This document shows, piece by piece, positions 15,349 to 25,145 of a DNA stretch of 64,000 nt. Position numbers and translations under genes: made by a program. Under the pieces are notes generated by a model. That model made no database searches and was not told where the DNA came from. It worked only from the letters and a program-made list of their open reading frames with translations. Location of the stretch: positions 34,777 through 98,776 of the forward strand of contig CBDUZW010000011.1 in the NCBI GenBank assembly GCA_965371805.1, given 5' to 3'. This DNA is from JAOZTV01 sp965371805. Lineage in GTDB: Bacteria; Acidobacteriota; Aminicenantia; UBA2199. Within the stretch, counting starts at the first letter, position 1. Every line of letters begins with the position of its first letter.

Positions 15349-16980
15349 CTAAAATTTTCCTGTGTATTTGCTCCAGAGATCATCACCTAGTTTCCAATAG
15401 GCTTTTTCAACTTTGATCATCCATTTATTAGTATAATCAGTAAGGTATTTTCGGGCTTTTTTAGGACTCTTTTTATACAGTTTCAGGGCTTTTTCTTCTA
15501 TTGATTTTTGGTTATCCAGAAACTGTTTTTCAAATTTTTTCCAGACCTTTGCAACATCATGTCTCATCGCTCCCCATTTTTGGGCTGACAGATCTGCAAC
15601 TCTATTTGATGCCCACCATGCACTTTTTAAATTAAATCCCGGCCTTCCACAGATTTTATAAGATTCCGGCACCCTGGTTATCCCACTATAGATTGGTATA
15701 TAAGAGGTCATAGCAGGATTATCATAACCAAACCAGACAAGACCGCCAATTTCATTAGGAAGCCATCCTCTTACCTGAATTACAGTTGCATATGTACAGT
15801 AATATCTTGCAATACATCTTTCTCCCAGATTGTCCCATGATCCATCCTTCCTTTTTACATTCCAACCACCATTTATTTTTAAAAAGGGCATCATATCATA
15901 ATGCATAAAAGGATTTGCATAAGGGCTTTTTACAAATTTACCGGTTAACTTACCATCTTTATCTACTTCCTGGACCAGCATATTTTTTGTCATATCATAT
16001 GGAGTCCCTTCATAAGTATCTCTGAATATATCCATAATATCCTTAGGAACAATCTTTTTTTCCGGTTTAATTGAAAAAGGATAATTTTCTGAATTGGGAT
16101 CAAGTTTTAAGGAAGGCGCTATAAGATCAAAAACTCTCCATTCCCGTCTTCTTGTTGCTAAACTTTTTCTTGATGCATAGGCATAACAGAATTCAAAAGG
16201 CTCTCCAGCTTTCGGGTCGAATAATCCAAGCTCAATAGCCCTGGATTTATAATTCTCAGAAGCCATATAAAAATCAGGTTTCGAAAGGTCAATCTCTCTG
16301 ATCCTGGATCCATTTGCATTTACACTGATATGATCGTCCGGAACACGCCTTGCTACCCAGACGGCACCCTTTTTACCTTTTCCGGGCCCTACTATTTCCA
16401 AATGCCATACCTCTTTTGGATCAGCTATTGTAAAACATTCTCCCCCGTCAATATAACCATACTTTTTTGTAACCTCATCAATGATTTTTATAGCTTCTCT
16501 GGCTGTCTTTGCTCTTTCAACCATAATGCGATTTATCTCATAATAATCAATTGTTCCAACATCACTTCTCATTATTTTTTTGCCGCCAAATGTGGATTCC
16601 CCTACAGCAAGCTGATATTCATTAATGGCAGGAAGAGTCGTATTCAAATATTTATACGTTCTGCTGACCTGATCAATGGTTCCACTTAATTTTTGCTTTG
16701 ATAAGTCATATGCACTTATGGTTTTATGGGAGTCCAGATATGTCTTTCTTTTACTATTTTTTTTATACTTTTTTGCAGGTACTATATCCAGCCAGGTTCG
16801 GTCAACCCTCGAATCACATGTGTGGGATGTCATTACAGAACCATCAAGGGAGGCATTTTTCCCGACAGTTATTGAAGTACATGCATCCCGGTCCGGATAT
16901 CTCTTATTTTCTTCTGTACTAAGATTAAAATTGAATATCAAAATAATTGACAAAACTAATAAAATGGTTATTTTTTTCAT
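15349..16980 (-). CDS. Exported C69-family dipeptidase
   Basis: A 543-residue peptidase U34/C69 protein. A signal peptide (residues 1-21) is followed by RDACTSITVGKNAS; Cys34 would become the N-terminal nucleophile after processing. Conserved blocks include SVMTSHTCDSR, GESTFGGK, YIDGGECFTIADPKEVWHLE and a C-terminal dipeptidase region with WWASNRVADL. It hydrolyses small peptides, here outside the cytoplasm. Shine-Dalgarno GGAG precedes the ATG. A decayed copy of its 3' end lies immediately downstream. It may be the last gene of the sensory operon, but 36 bp separate it from the regulator. Confidence 0.92.
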   Translation of the reverse strand: MKKITILLVLSIILIFNFNLSTEENKRYPDRDACTSITVGKNASLDGSVMTSHTCDSRVDRTWLDIVPAKKYKKNSKRKTYLDSHKTISAYDLSKQKLSGTIDQVSRTYKYLNTTLPAINEYQLAVGESTFGGKKIMRSDVGTIDYYEINRIMVERAKTAREAIKIIDEVTKKYGYIDGGECFTIADPKEVWHLEIVGPGKGKKGAVWVARRVPDDHISVNANGSRIREIDLSKPDFYMASENYKSRAIELGLFDPKAGEPFEFCYAYASRKSLATRRREWRVFDLIAPSLKLDPNSENYPFSIKPEKKIVPKDIMDIFRDTYEGTPYDMTKNMLVQEVDKDGKLTGKFVKSPYANPFMHYDMMPFLKINGGWNVKRKDGSWDNLGERCIARYYCTYATVIQVRGWLPNEIGGLVWFGYDNPAMTSYIPIYSGITRVPESYKICGRPGFNLKSAWWASNRVADLSAQKWGAMRHDVAKVWKKFEKQFLDNQKSIEEKALKLYKKSPKKARKYLTDYTNKWMIKVEKAYWKLGDDLWSKYTGKF

Positions 16981-17016
16981 TTCTACTCCTCGGTTTTTTT
17001 ATTTATACGCGAACCC

Positions 17017-18327
17017 TTACTCAGTCTCTAAACTATATTCTTTAAGCTTATTTCTAAGAGTTCTTGATGAAATTCCCAGTATTTCAGCTGCTTTTGATTT
17101 ATTTTCTCCTGTTTTTATCAAGGTTCTGAATATTAGATCTTTTTCCATCTCTGCAACTGTTTTTATGTCTTTTGATGGTGAAGATGAAGATTTTATAGAC
17201 TTATTAAACTCAATATCATTCCCTTTTATTATTTTGCTTTCACAGAATATAATCGCTCTCTGGATAACATTCTGAAGCTCCCTGATATTTCCCGGCCAGT
17301 CATATCCTTCCAGTTTAGATTTAGCCTCATCAGAAAAGTCAACAATACTTTCAACTGTTCCCTGCTGGTACAATTTTAGAAAATTTTCAGCTAGAAACAA
17401 AATATCTTCTTTTCTTTCTCTTAATGGAGGAATATTAAACTCAACAACATTTAATCTAAAAAAAAGATCCTCTCTGAATGTTTTCTCCTTGATACTTTCC
17501 TCAACGTTTTTATTAGTCAAAGAAATTGTACGGACATCAATTGAGAGTGTTTGTTCTCCTCCCAACCTGTCAACTTCTTTTTCCTGAAGGACCCTGAGAA
17601 TCTTTGCCTGAAGAGATAACGGCATATCTCCGATTTCATCTAAAACCAAAGTGCCTTTATCCGCCAATTCAAATTTCCCGGGTTTGAATTTCTCAGCACC
17701 GGTAAAAGCTCCTTTTTCATATCCAAATAACTCACTCTCAAGTAAATTATCAGGAATTGCAGCACAGTTTATTGGAATATAAGATGAGTTTGCTCTCTTA
17801 CTATTATTATGAATAAGTCTGGCAAAAACCTCTTTTCCTGTCCCGCTCTCACCTGTGATAAGGATCGATGCATCACTTTTGGCCGCTTTTTTTGCCCGTT
17901 CCAATAGAGATAACAACTTGTCATCTCTGGTTAAAAACTCTGATATAGGCTTATGATTGAAGGATTTTGGAAAATACTTTTCAACAAGTCTTAATATTTT
18001 TTCTGCAGGAAATGGTTTAAGGATATAGTCTTCAGCCCCATTTTTCAATGCTTCGACCGCATCCTCTACTTTCCCATATGCCGTTATAACAATTACGACT
18101 GTATCAGGACTTTTCTTCTTTATTTCAGAAACAAGTTTAATACCATTCCCATCCGGCATCCTTACATCCGTTATCACCATTGGATAAGTTAAGAAATTTA
18201 GTTTTTCTTTTGCTTCCAGAAATGAGAAAACTCTGTCAATTGAGTAATTCTTGCGTGAAAGCGTCTCACTTAGAGCAAAATTCATATTTTCATCATCATC
18301 AACAATTAAGATATCTTTTATTTCCAT
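17017..18327 (-). CDS. Sigma-54-dependent response regulator (NtrC/AtoC type)
   Basis: A 436-residue regulator in the standard three-domain order: receiver (residues 5-118; D11/D12, phosphoacceptor in MVITDVRMPDG, Lys in ILKPF), AAA+ domain (Walker A GESGTGKE, GAFTGA loop in YEKGAFTGAEKF, Walker B TLVLDEIGDMP) and a C-terminal Fis-type HTH (ENKSKAAEILGISSRTLRNK). It activates RNA polymerase bearing sigma-54. It starts 4 bases after the stop of its cognate histidine kinase gene. Confidence 0.95.
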   Translation of the reverse strand: MEIKDILIVDDDENMNFALSETLSRKNYSIDRVFSFLEAKEKLNFLTYPMVITDVRMPDGNGIKLVSEIKKKSPDTVVIVITAYGKVEDAVEALKNGAEDYILKPFPAEKILRLVEKYFPKSFNHKPISEFLTRDDKLLSLLERAKKAAKSDASILITGESGTGKEVFARLIHNNSKRANSSYIPINCAAIPDNLLESELFGYEKGAFTGAEKFKPGKFELADKGTLVLDEIGDMPLSLQAKILRVLQEKEVDRLGGEQTLSIDVRTISLTNKNVEESIKEKTFREDLFFRLNVVEFNIPPLRERKEDILFLAENFLKLYQQGTVESIVDFSDEAKSKLEGYDWPGNIRELQNVIQRAIIFCESKIIKGNDIEFNKSIKSSSSPSKDIKTVAEMEKDLIFRTLIKTGENKSKAAEILGISSRTLRNKLKEYSLETE

Positions 18328-18331
18328 CTAT

Positions 18332-19450
18332 CTATTTTATAGGAATTGAAATAATAAATAAAGTCCCATTCTCATTTGATTCAAATTCTATTTTACCCTT
18401 ATGTGCTTCAATGATCCTTTTGACCATAGCCAGTCCAAGTCCGGTCCCCGTATTCTTTGTTGTAAAAAAGGGATTAAACACTTTTTCATACACTGCAACT
18501 GGAATCCCAACTCCATCATCTATTATCTTTACTATTAATTGTTCATTATTAATTTCTGACTTGAGAGATATATTTCCATTTTGTTTTACTGCATCTGCTG
18601 CGTTAAGAAGAATATTACCTATACTCTGTTTCATCAGTTCAAAATCACCTGAAATTTTCACATCAATGGGCTCCAATTCAAGGTTAATTGCTTTTTTTGT
18701 AATAGTCATCATTATCATGTTTTTTGATTCTTCAAAAAGATCTAAAACAGAGAAAATTGACCTTTTAAGTTTTATATCCCTGGTATAAAGAAGTATATTG
18801 GTAACTGTATGATTCATATTATTTACTGACGATCGAATTCGTTTAAGTATTTCACTCTGTTTATTATCTGTTTCCATATCCTCCTGAAGAAGAGAGACCA
18901 TTAACTCTATACTTCCTAATGGATTTCTAATCTCATGAGCGACTTCTGCTGCCAGCTCTCCCATTACTCTCAATCTGTCTTCCTGCTGAGATTTAATCTG
19001 GAGTTGTTTTAACTCGGTTTTATCATTGATCAATACAATATAACCAATTTTTTCTTTTTTACTGTTTATAAAATCTGTAGATTGCAGCTCAATCCATCTG
19101 GGTACATTTTCAACTTCTGTTTCAATCTCAATGATTTCCCTATTATCCTTAATTACTTCAGAAAGTTCAATTCCATTACTTTTATTTATCAAATTAATTT
19201 CAATTGGAGGTTCCTTACCGGAAAGAACAGGAAAAAAATCAGTTGAGAGATTATTCCATAGAATAAGATTATTATCATTATCTATTACAAGTATAGATGA
19301 TTTTATATTATCAAGAATATTTGAAAGAAATAGAGATAATCGTCCAGATCTTTCCTTTAAGGCCTCATAGGAATTCTGTAATTCCGATGAAGTTTTTATA
19401 AAATCTTCAAAAGTCTTTTTCAATAATTTCAGATCTTCTTTTTCAGACAT
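18332..19450 (-). CDS. PAS-domain sensor histidine kinase
   Basis: A 372-residue soluble kinase: N-terminal coiled coil (~1-45), PAS domain (~45-150), HisKA with phosphoacceptor His in AAEVAHEIRNPLGS, and HATPase_c with N-box NILLNAADAV, G1 DDGVGIP, F-box FNPFFTTK and G2 GTGLGLAM. No transmembrane segment, so it senses a cytoplasmic signal or a protein partner. Overlaps the TPR gene by 8 bp and pairs with the sigma-54 regulator downstream. Confidence 0.93.
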   Translation of the reverse strand: MSEKEDLKLLKKTFEDFIKTSSELQNSYEALKERSGRLSLFLSNILDNIKSSILVIDNDNNLILWNNLSTDFFPVLSGKEPPIEINLINKSNGIELSEVIKDNREIIEIETEVENVPRWIELQSTDFINSKKEKIGYIVLINDKTELKQLQIKSQQEDRLRVMGELAAEVAHEIRNPLGSIELMVSLLQEDMETDNKQSEILKRIRSSVNNMNHTVTNILLYTRDIKLKRSIFSVLDLFEESKNMIMMTITKKAINLELEPIDVKISGDFELMKQSIGNILLNAADAVKQNGNISLKSEINNEQLIVKIIDDGVGIPVAVYEKVFNPFFTTKNTGTGLGLAMVKRIIEAHKGKIEFESNENGTLFIISIPIK

Positions 19451-21350
19451 TTTTTTCCAATTGTTTTAACCAGAAAGATCCGGGATTTAGTTTCTTAAGT
19501 TTTTCAGTTTCAATTTCAATATTTTGTATATCATTTTTTTTTCGGAAAATATTTATTTTCTGAAATAATATCCATTCAACATTCTTTCCTGTCTTTTCAA
19601 TTTTATTATATTCTCTTAAAGACTCTTCAAACTGATCTAATAAATAATAGAGGTCTGCAAGTTTTGTTTCAAAATCAAGTTTATTCTTATTTGCAAACGG
19701 TGTAGTTGTTATTTTTTTATAAAGTTCAAGAGCCTCAGGGATATTTTTTTCTTTTGATAAAAGATCTCCTTTTTTTTTCAGCATATTAAATTGATATATA
19801 TTTGATATTTCCTTCATAGGAAAATCTTTTATTATCAGATTTGCTTTATCAGATTGTCCTGTTCTTTGTAATGAATTAACAAAATATAATATAAACTCAT
19901 CCTTACTTTTATTTTCCAATGACATTTTTTTAAATAAATTCAAAAATTCTTTATACTCACCATTTCCATACTTTATCCCGGCAAGTTGAATTTGTGCTGT
20001 AGTCCAAAAAGTCTTATATAAATTGTATTTTAATATATGATTATATATCTCATCTCCATTTTTTAATAATCCAATACTGACAAGATACCTTGCAATTTCC
20101 ATTAAATTTTCACCGGACAAATAGCTCTTTCTAGGTTTAACAAGAACCCATAATTTTAGAATCTTTTCTATACTCTCCTCAGATTTCATCTCTTTAATAT
20201 ATTGGTTCAAATATTCCCTGAATCTTTTTTTGATATGAGGGTCACTTTTTTTCTTTAAAAAATAAAAATAATTCTTAATTGCACCCTCAATATCTCCATT
20301 TCTGAGAAATTTATTGTTTAATAAAATTGTTGCCGTTCTCCTTTCATTATAATTTAAAGAATTATTTTTTATATCTATAAGGTTTTTATCAATATCCGTA
20401 AAACTTTTGTATCTGCTCTTAAAAACTCTCCGCTCATCTTCACTAAGTTTTATTAAGGATTGAGTAAGATTCATAAGCAATGTAAAATATTTTTTTTTAT
20501 TTTTCAGACTCCGATATTTTATTAAACTCCTGTTTTTATGTAATCCTTCAGTCAGGAGAAGTGAAGCATCAAAATGTTTTTTTTCTTTAGATAATGACTT
20601 TGACAAATACAATAGTGCATCTAAAGTCCGTTTATCTTTTGGAAAAATATTTATAAATCTTTTGAAACCATCAGTAGAATCCACGAAATTCTGTGTGTTA
20701 TAATAGATTTTTGCAGATTCAAATAAATATTCCGGTCTATATCTAATCAATTTAGGGATTTTCTCTTTTGCTATTCTTAAATAATCAAGCGCATCAAGAT
20801 ATGCATCTGTTTTTGAGTAAGATAAGGTTAAAAGAATGTATGTTTCAGGGTTTTCATCCCCCATTTTCCATTCATTTACAATTTTTTCAAAAACATTTAT
20901 AGCATAGTTAAACTTTCTTTCTTTTAGATATTGTTTGCCAAGAATGACAAATGCATTAAAAGCCTCCTTTGTTTTTGGAAATTCAGATGACAATTTCTTA
21001 AGATAAAATGTTTTTTTTACTTTATCTTTATCAAAGAGCCTAATATATTCTCTATAAACATATTTTAGATATTTTCCATTGGGGAATTCTTCTTCCAGTT
21101 TCATAAAATAAGATTTCCCAATTTCAATATTTTTATTTCCAATATATGCAACTCCTGTATAATAAACAAGAAATTCTTTATCATCCTTTGACAAACTGTT
21201 CCCATTTATATTGAGTAAACCAACAGTTTTTTCCAATAAAATCGCATATTTTTTATTTGAATATAGTTCTTCCAGCTCAGTTTTATTAATTGTCGCAGGC
21301 AGATTACTTCCTATCAACAAAATTAGTAATAGAAATAAAACAGGTTTCAT
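19443..21350 (-). CDS. Exported TPR-repeat protein
   Basis: A 635-residue protein with a signal peptide (KPVLFLLLILLIGSNLPA) and helical repeats spread over its length that look like TPRs (for example FVILGKQYLKERKFNYAINV). It lies between the GAF-HisKA protein and the histidine kinase, with no gap upstream and an 8-bp overlap downstream. It may be a periplasmic scaffold feeding a signal to this operon; no catalytic motif is visible. Confidence 0.85.
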   Translation of the reverse strand: MKPVLFLLLILLIGSNLPATINKTELEELYSNKKYAILLEKTVGLLNINGNSLSKDDKEFLVYYTGVAYIGNKNIEIGKSYFMKLEEEFPNGKYLKYVYREYIRLFDKDKVKKTFYLKKLSSEFPKTKEAFNAFVILGKQYLKERKFNYAINVFEKIVNEWKMGDENPETYILLTLSYSKTDAYLDALDYLRIAKEKIPKLIRYRPEYLFESAKIYYNTQNFVDSTDGFKRFINIFPKDKRTLDALLYLSKSLSKEKKHFDASLLLTEGLHKNRSLIKYRSLKNKKKYFTLLMNLTQSLIKLSEDERRVFKSRYKSFTDIDKNLIDIKNNSLNYNERRTATILLNNKFLRNGDIEGAIKNYFYFLKKKSDPHIKKRFREYLNQYIKEMKSEESIEKILKLWVLVKPRKSYLSGENLMEIARYLVSIGLLKNGDEIYNHILKYNLYKTFWTTAQIQLAGIKYGNGEYKEFLNLFKKMSLENKSKDEFILYFVNSLQRTGQSDKANLIIKDFPMKEISNIYQFNMLKKKGDLLSKEKNIPEALELYKKITTTPFANKNKLDFETKLADLYYLLDQFEESLREYNKIEKTGKNVEWILFQKINIFRKKNDIQNIEIETEKLKKLNPGSFWLKQLEKNV

Positions 21351-22508
21351 TTAATTAACAAGCTCTAAATTAAGCATCTCCTGTCCTTTAACATACTCTA
21401 TGCCAAGATCTTTGCTTACATTAAGCGATGATATTTTTTCCAGGATCATCTTTATCCTGTCAATATTATTTTCAATATTAGCAATCCTGGATTCAATTTT
21501 TGATTCCTTATTCTCAAAATTTTTCTGTAATAATTGAGCCTCCATCGAGATTATACTTAATGGATTGTTAATCTCATGGTTCAAGCTTACAATCATCTGA
21601 CCTAATAAGTTCTTTTTTTCCTGCTTAACAAGTTCTTCCCTTGCAGTTATTACATTCCAGTATAATTGTGCATTTTCCAATACAACAGAAGTCTGATCAC
21701 AATAAGCTTTTAAAAGTTTCATATCATGCTTATCTAATTTGGCTTTCTTTATCTCAAAATTTGCAGTAATTAATCCAATAAATTTATTTTTTATTGATAG
21801 CGGCATTAATATTGTACTGTTTCCAAAGATTTTTGCTAAAGTTCCTTCATTATTTTTATTTATTACTTTTGGAGTTTTTTGTTTTAAAATAATATTCATC
21901 CATTTTGGTCTTTTTCTTCCGATCTGCCATTGCTTTCCGGAAAATTCATCTCCACTATCTCCAATTGAAACTTTATGTTTAAGAATATTATTAGTTACAA
22001 AATAAAAATTTATCAACCCGAAATTGAAAGTGTCCTGAATTGAATCAAGTATACTTTCCATAGTATCATTAATTGTATTATCTGAAGTAATAGAATTAAA
22101 CAATTCAAAAAATCTCTCTGTTTTTTTTGATTTTTTGGAAACTAACTTCATTTTTTCCAGATATTTATAATTATAATGAATATTTTCGATTTTTTTCTTC
22201 ACAGTTTCTTTTTCAGCATTTTTCAGCAATAAAGAGATGACACCACTATCTAGAAGAGTCATAATGTTTTTTTTAGGTTTTTCAACAATATAAACTATTG
22301 GTTTTTTAAATTTCGTAAATTTATGACTCTTATTAAGATAATCGTCCACAGACAAAAAAGATTCTTCAATAATGATCAGTTCAAATTCTTTACATTCATT
22401 AATTGATTCAATGTTTTCCGGAAAAGACACTTCACCTTTTCTGAAATATGCTAAATATTTTTCCTTTAATTTTATATCATTTGTAAATAATAAATATTTT
22501 CCCATCAT
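21351..22508 (-). CDS. Receiver-like/GAF/HisKA protein without a kinase catalytic domain
   Basis: A 385-residue protein. Residues 1-120 look like a degenerate receiver (ELIIIEESF in place of the phosphoacceptor strand). A GAF domain spans ~135-285 and a HisKA dimerisation/phosphotransfer segment ~295-365 carries the H-box IVSLNHEINNPLSI. The frame ends there: no N-, G1- or G2-boxes follow. Shine-Dalgarno GGGAGG precedes ATG 22508. It could accept phosphate from the complete kinase two genes downstream or modulate it by heterodimerisation. Confidence 0.8.
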   Translation of the reverse strand: MMGKYLLFTNDIKLKEKYLAYFRKGEVSFPENIESINECKEFELIIIEESFLSVDDYLNKSHKFTKFKKPIVYIVEKPKKNIMTLLDSGVISLLLKNAEKETVKKKIENIHYNYKYLEKMKLVSKKSKKTERFFELFNSITSDNTINDTMESILDSIQDTFNFGLINFYFVTNNILKHKVSIGDSGDEFSGKQWQIGRKRPKWMNIILKQKTPKVINKNNEGTLAKIFGNSTILMPLSIKNKFIGLITANFEIKKAKLDKHDMKLLKAYCDQTSVVLENAQLYWNVITAREELVKQEKKNLLGQMIVSLNHEINNPLSIISMEAQLLQKNFENKESKIESRIANIENNIDRIKMILEKISSLNVSKDLGIEYVKGQEMLNLELVN

Positions 22509-22542
22509 TGCCTCCCATTATTTGAAGCAATTACCATGCCAA

Positions 22543-22776
22543 CTATTGAAAAAAATCAATTAGTGATTGTTTTTTATCCTTATCTATGTTAACCGTACCG
22601 TCTTTTTTGTAATTTACAACACTCAAATCCTTGGCCGTTAAATTGAGTTTTTTTGCTTTATTTTTAGCTATAGTCTTCTTCTTTGGAGTTTCGGAGTTAT
22701 CGTCAAGTTTTTTAATTTGCAGTCCCTTACCATAAGTATTTAAAATACCATGTATAGTAACGTCATTAACTTTCAA
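22543..22776 (-). CDS. Small hypothetical protein (77 aa, TTG start)
   Basis: A longer frame opens at 22854 but has no Shine-Dalgarno; TTG 22776 is preceded by GGAGG at the right distance, so I start there. The protein begins MKVNDVTIHGILNTYGKG, has a lysine-rich linker and ends in a short helix (KKQSLIDFF). The start and length recall FlgM-type anti-sigma factors but similarity is too weak to name it. It is the first gene upstream of the sensory operon. Confidence 0.55.
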   Translation of the reverse strand: MKVNDVTIHGILNTYGKGLQIKKLDDNSETPKKKTIAKNKAKKLNLTAKDLSVVNYKKDGTVNIDKDKKQSLIDFFQ

Positions 22777-23020
22777 TATAGAACCTCCAATCATTATATC
22801 GGAGATTATAAAAGTTTCTTTAGTCTTTTTGACAAAAATAATTTTTTTTGTCAAAATTATGTCATAAAGGAGAGATAGAAAGAGCTTATGATATAATTTT
22901 TGAATAATTATTGTATAAAACCACTATTTTGAAATGAAGATGACGGAGGTTTATGCAGTTAGAATGGGCATATTGAGTATTGCAGTAGGTTTTTATTAAA
23001 AATTCAGGTATTAACAATAC

Positions 23021-23050
23021 TTGACTATTGTATCTCTTGCTAGTTATAAT
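23021..23050 (+). promoter_or_regulatory. Promoter of the aminotransferase gene
   Basis: TTGACT (23021-23026), 18-base spacer, TATAAT (23045-23050), 35 bases before the ATG; AGAGGAG Shine-Dalgarno follows. Confidence 0.65.
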
Positions 23051-23085
23051 AATAGATAAGAACATATAAATCAGAGGAGAATAAA

Positions 23086-24291
23086 ATGGCTATAAATTAT
23101 GAAGACTCAATTTCACAGGCTACAAAATCAATGGAGCATTCTATTATAAGGGAAATCCTTAAATTAACTAAAGGAGTTCCAGGAATGATATCTCTTGCGG
23201 GTGGGCTGCCAAGTCCTCTATCCTTCCCAAAAAAACAGTTAAGCGAGCTTTTCTCTGAAGTAATATTAAGGGATGGAGATGACGTTTTACAGTATGGTCA
23301 AAGTGAAGGAGATAAATTTTTTAAAAAAGCAATTCGAGAGTTTGAAGATGTCACATATTTAGAAGATGATGATATGGTAATTACAGATGGCGTATCAAAT
23401 GCAATATACCTATATACAAGAGTCATGATAAATCCTGGAGAGATAATCGTTTGTGAGGCACCGACCTTCCCCGGTTCTGTTGTTACCATGGAAGGATGCG
23501 GAGCAAAATTGGTTGGGGTTGAAATGGATGATCTTGGAATGATCCCGGAAAAACTTAAAAAGACACTAACCACACTAAAAAAAGAAAATAGAATTGTAAA
23601 ATACCTTTATCTGATACCCGAATTTCAAAATCCAACAGGTAGAACAATGAATCTTGAGAGAAGAAGAGATATTATTAAAATTGCAATAGAATTCGACCTA
23701 CCAATTTTTGAGGACCAACCTTATAGAGAGTTAAGATTTTCTGGTGAAAAAATAAAAACAGTCTGGGAAATTGCAAAAACTGAATTTAACAAACCTGAAC
23801 TTGTTACTATTGCAAAATCCTTTTCAAAAATATTAGGTCCTGGTCTTAGACTTGGATTTGCTGCAGGTCCAAGATCAATCATTGCCGCTATGGTTAAATG
23901 GCTGCAAAAAGTAATAGTCAGTCCTGGCTGTGTATCACAAAGAGTGGCTGCTGAATTTATCACCAAAGGTTATATGAGGCCTCAAATTGATAAAATAATT
24001 AAATTGTACAAACCAAAAAGAGATAAAATGGTTGAAGCATTAAAAAAATATATGCCAAAAAACGTTACCTGGACAATTCCAGATGGTGGAATGTTTCTAT
24101 GGTTAACTGTTCCTGGAATTGACTCTGATGCTCTATTTAAAAAAGCAGTTGAAAATAAAGTAGCCTTTGTACCAGGGAGTAATTTTTATCCAAAAGGGAA
24201 CAAAAGAACAGACGAAATAAGATTAAACTTTTCATATGCTGACATTGAAGATATTGAAGAAGGTGTTAGAAGGTTTGCTGATTTATTTTAA
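23086..24291 (+). CDS. PLP-dependent class I/II aminotransferase (LysN/2-aminoadipate type)
   Basis: A 401-residue fold-type I aminotransferase. MISLAGGLPSPLSFP at the N-terminus and LQYGQSEGDKFFKKAI are characteristic of the 2-aminoadipate/KAT-like subgroup; IPEFQNPTGRTM holds the conserved Asn, FEDQPYRELRFSG the Asp and Tyr, and TIAKSFSKILGPGLRLGF the PLP-binding Lys and Arg. Exact substrate (aminoadipate, aromatic or branched-chain amino acids) cannot be told from sequence. Its end overlaps the convergent MORN gene by 9 bp. Confidence 0.92.
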   Translation: MAINYEDSISQATKSMEHSIIREILKLTKGVPGMISLAGGLPSPLSFPKKQLSELFSEVILRDGDDVLQYGQSEGDKFFKKAIREFEDVTYLEDDDMVITDGVSNAIYLYTRVMINPGEIIVCEAPTFPGSVVTMEGCGAKLVGVEMDDLGMIPEKLKKTLTTLKKENRIVKYLYLIPEFQNPTGRTMNLERRRDIIKIAIEFDLPIFEDQPYRELRFSGEKIKTVWEIAKTEFNKPELVTIAKSFSKILGPGLRLGFAAGPRSIIAAMVKWLQKVIVSPGCVSQRVAAEFITKGYMRPQIDKIIKLYKPKRDKMVEALKKYMPKNVTWTIPDGGMFLWLTVPGIDSDALFKKAVENKVAFVPGSNFYPKGNKRTDEIRLNFSYADIEDIEEGVRRFADLF

Positions 24292-25134
24292 TTCTTCTTC
24301 ATCTACAATTTTTCCATCCAGATCATATGTAATCCACATCCCTGTCTTTTTATCATTTTTGAAGTCCCCTTCCATGATCTTTATTCCTTTTTCTGAATAA
24401 CTTATAAAATGGCCATGTTTTTTTCCATTATTATATCCTTCGATCAGTTTTATTTTTTGACTTTTATAATAATGCAGCCATTTGCCATTTTTTTTCCCAT
24501 TAACATAAGTTCCATCACTTTGCTTTTCTTTAGTTTTATAATAAACTACAGCAAGGCCATTTGGTTTATTATCTTTAAACATCATAGTACTTTTGAGTTT
24601 TTGATCTTCACTATACAAAAACCATTTTCCTTCAGATTTATTATTAATAAAAGACCCCTTACTTTGTAAAAGTCCATCAAGTGTATAGTAAGTCCATTCA
24701 CCATTCTTTTTACCTTTGTTCCAACTCCCCTCTTTCTTTTTTTTCCCATTTATAAACCAATGAGTCATTATTCCATCAAGTTTATTATCTTTATATTGGA
24801 ACCGTATCTGAACTTGTCCATTTTTAAAAAAATCTTCCCATATACCTTTTTTTTCTCCATTTTTAAATTTTCTTTTAGATAGAAGTTCACCTGTTTTATG
24901 GTAATACTTCCACTCTCCATCAGCTTTTCCATCCTTAAACAAGCCAATACTTTCTTTTTTTCCGTTTTTATGCCAGAACACCCACTTACCTACTCTCTCT
25001 CCATCTTTTAGAAAACCTTCCTCTTTTTTTTCTCCGGATTCGAAATACTTTATCTCTTTTTTTTTTTGACTATTCCCATAAGCAAGTAACATTGCAGATG
25101 CTAATAATAAAAACAACATTGTCTTTTTTATCAT
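24283..25134 (-). CDS. Exported MORN-repeat (YwqK-like) protein
   Basis: A 283-residue protein with a signal peptide and about eleven tandem MORN_2 repeats of ~23 residues, each of the form GxWxYYxxxGxLxxxxxFxNGKKxG (e.g. KNGEWTYYTLDGLLQSKGSF). Such repeats build an extended beta structure. Proteins of this type are often annotated as YwqK-family antitoxins, but nothing here supports a toxin-antitoxin role. It lies 11 bp downstream of the dGTPase gene. Confidence 0.85.
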   Translation of the reverse strand: MIKKTMLFLLLASAMLLAYGNSQKKKEIKYFESGEKKEEGFLKDGERVGKWVFWHKNGKKESIGLFKDGKADGEWKYYHKTGELLSKRKFKNGEKKGIWEDFFKNGQVQIRFQYKDNKLDGIMTHWFINGKKKKEGSWNKGKKNGEWTYYTLDGLLQSKGSFINNKSEGKWFLYSEDQKLKSTMMFKDNKPNGLAVVYYKTKEKQSDGTYVNGKKNGKWLHYYKSQKIKLIEGYNNGKKHGHFISYSEKGIKIMEGDFKNDKKTGMWITYDLDGKIVDEEELK

Positions 25135-25145
25135 ATTAATTCTCC

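Noticed and set aside
22543..22776. Naming the small protein FlgM
   Set aside because: Only the first residues and general length fit; no flagellar gene is nearby.
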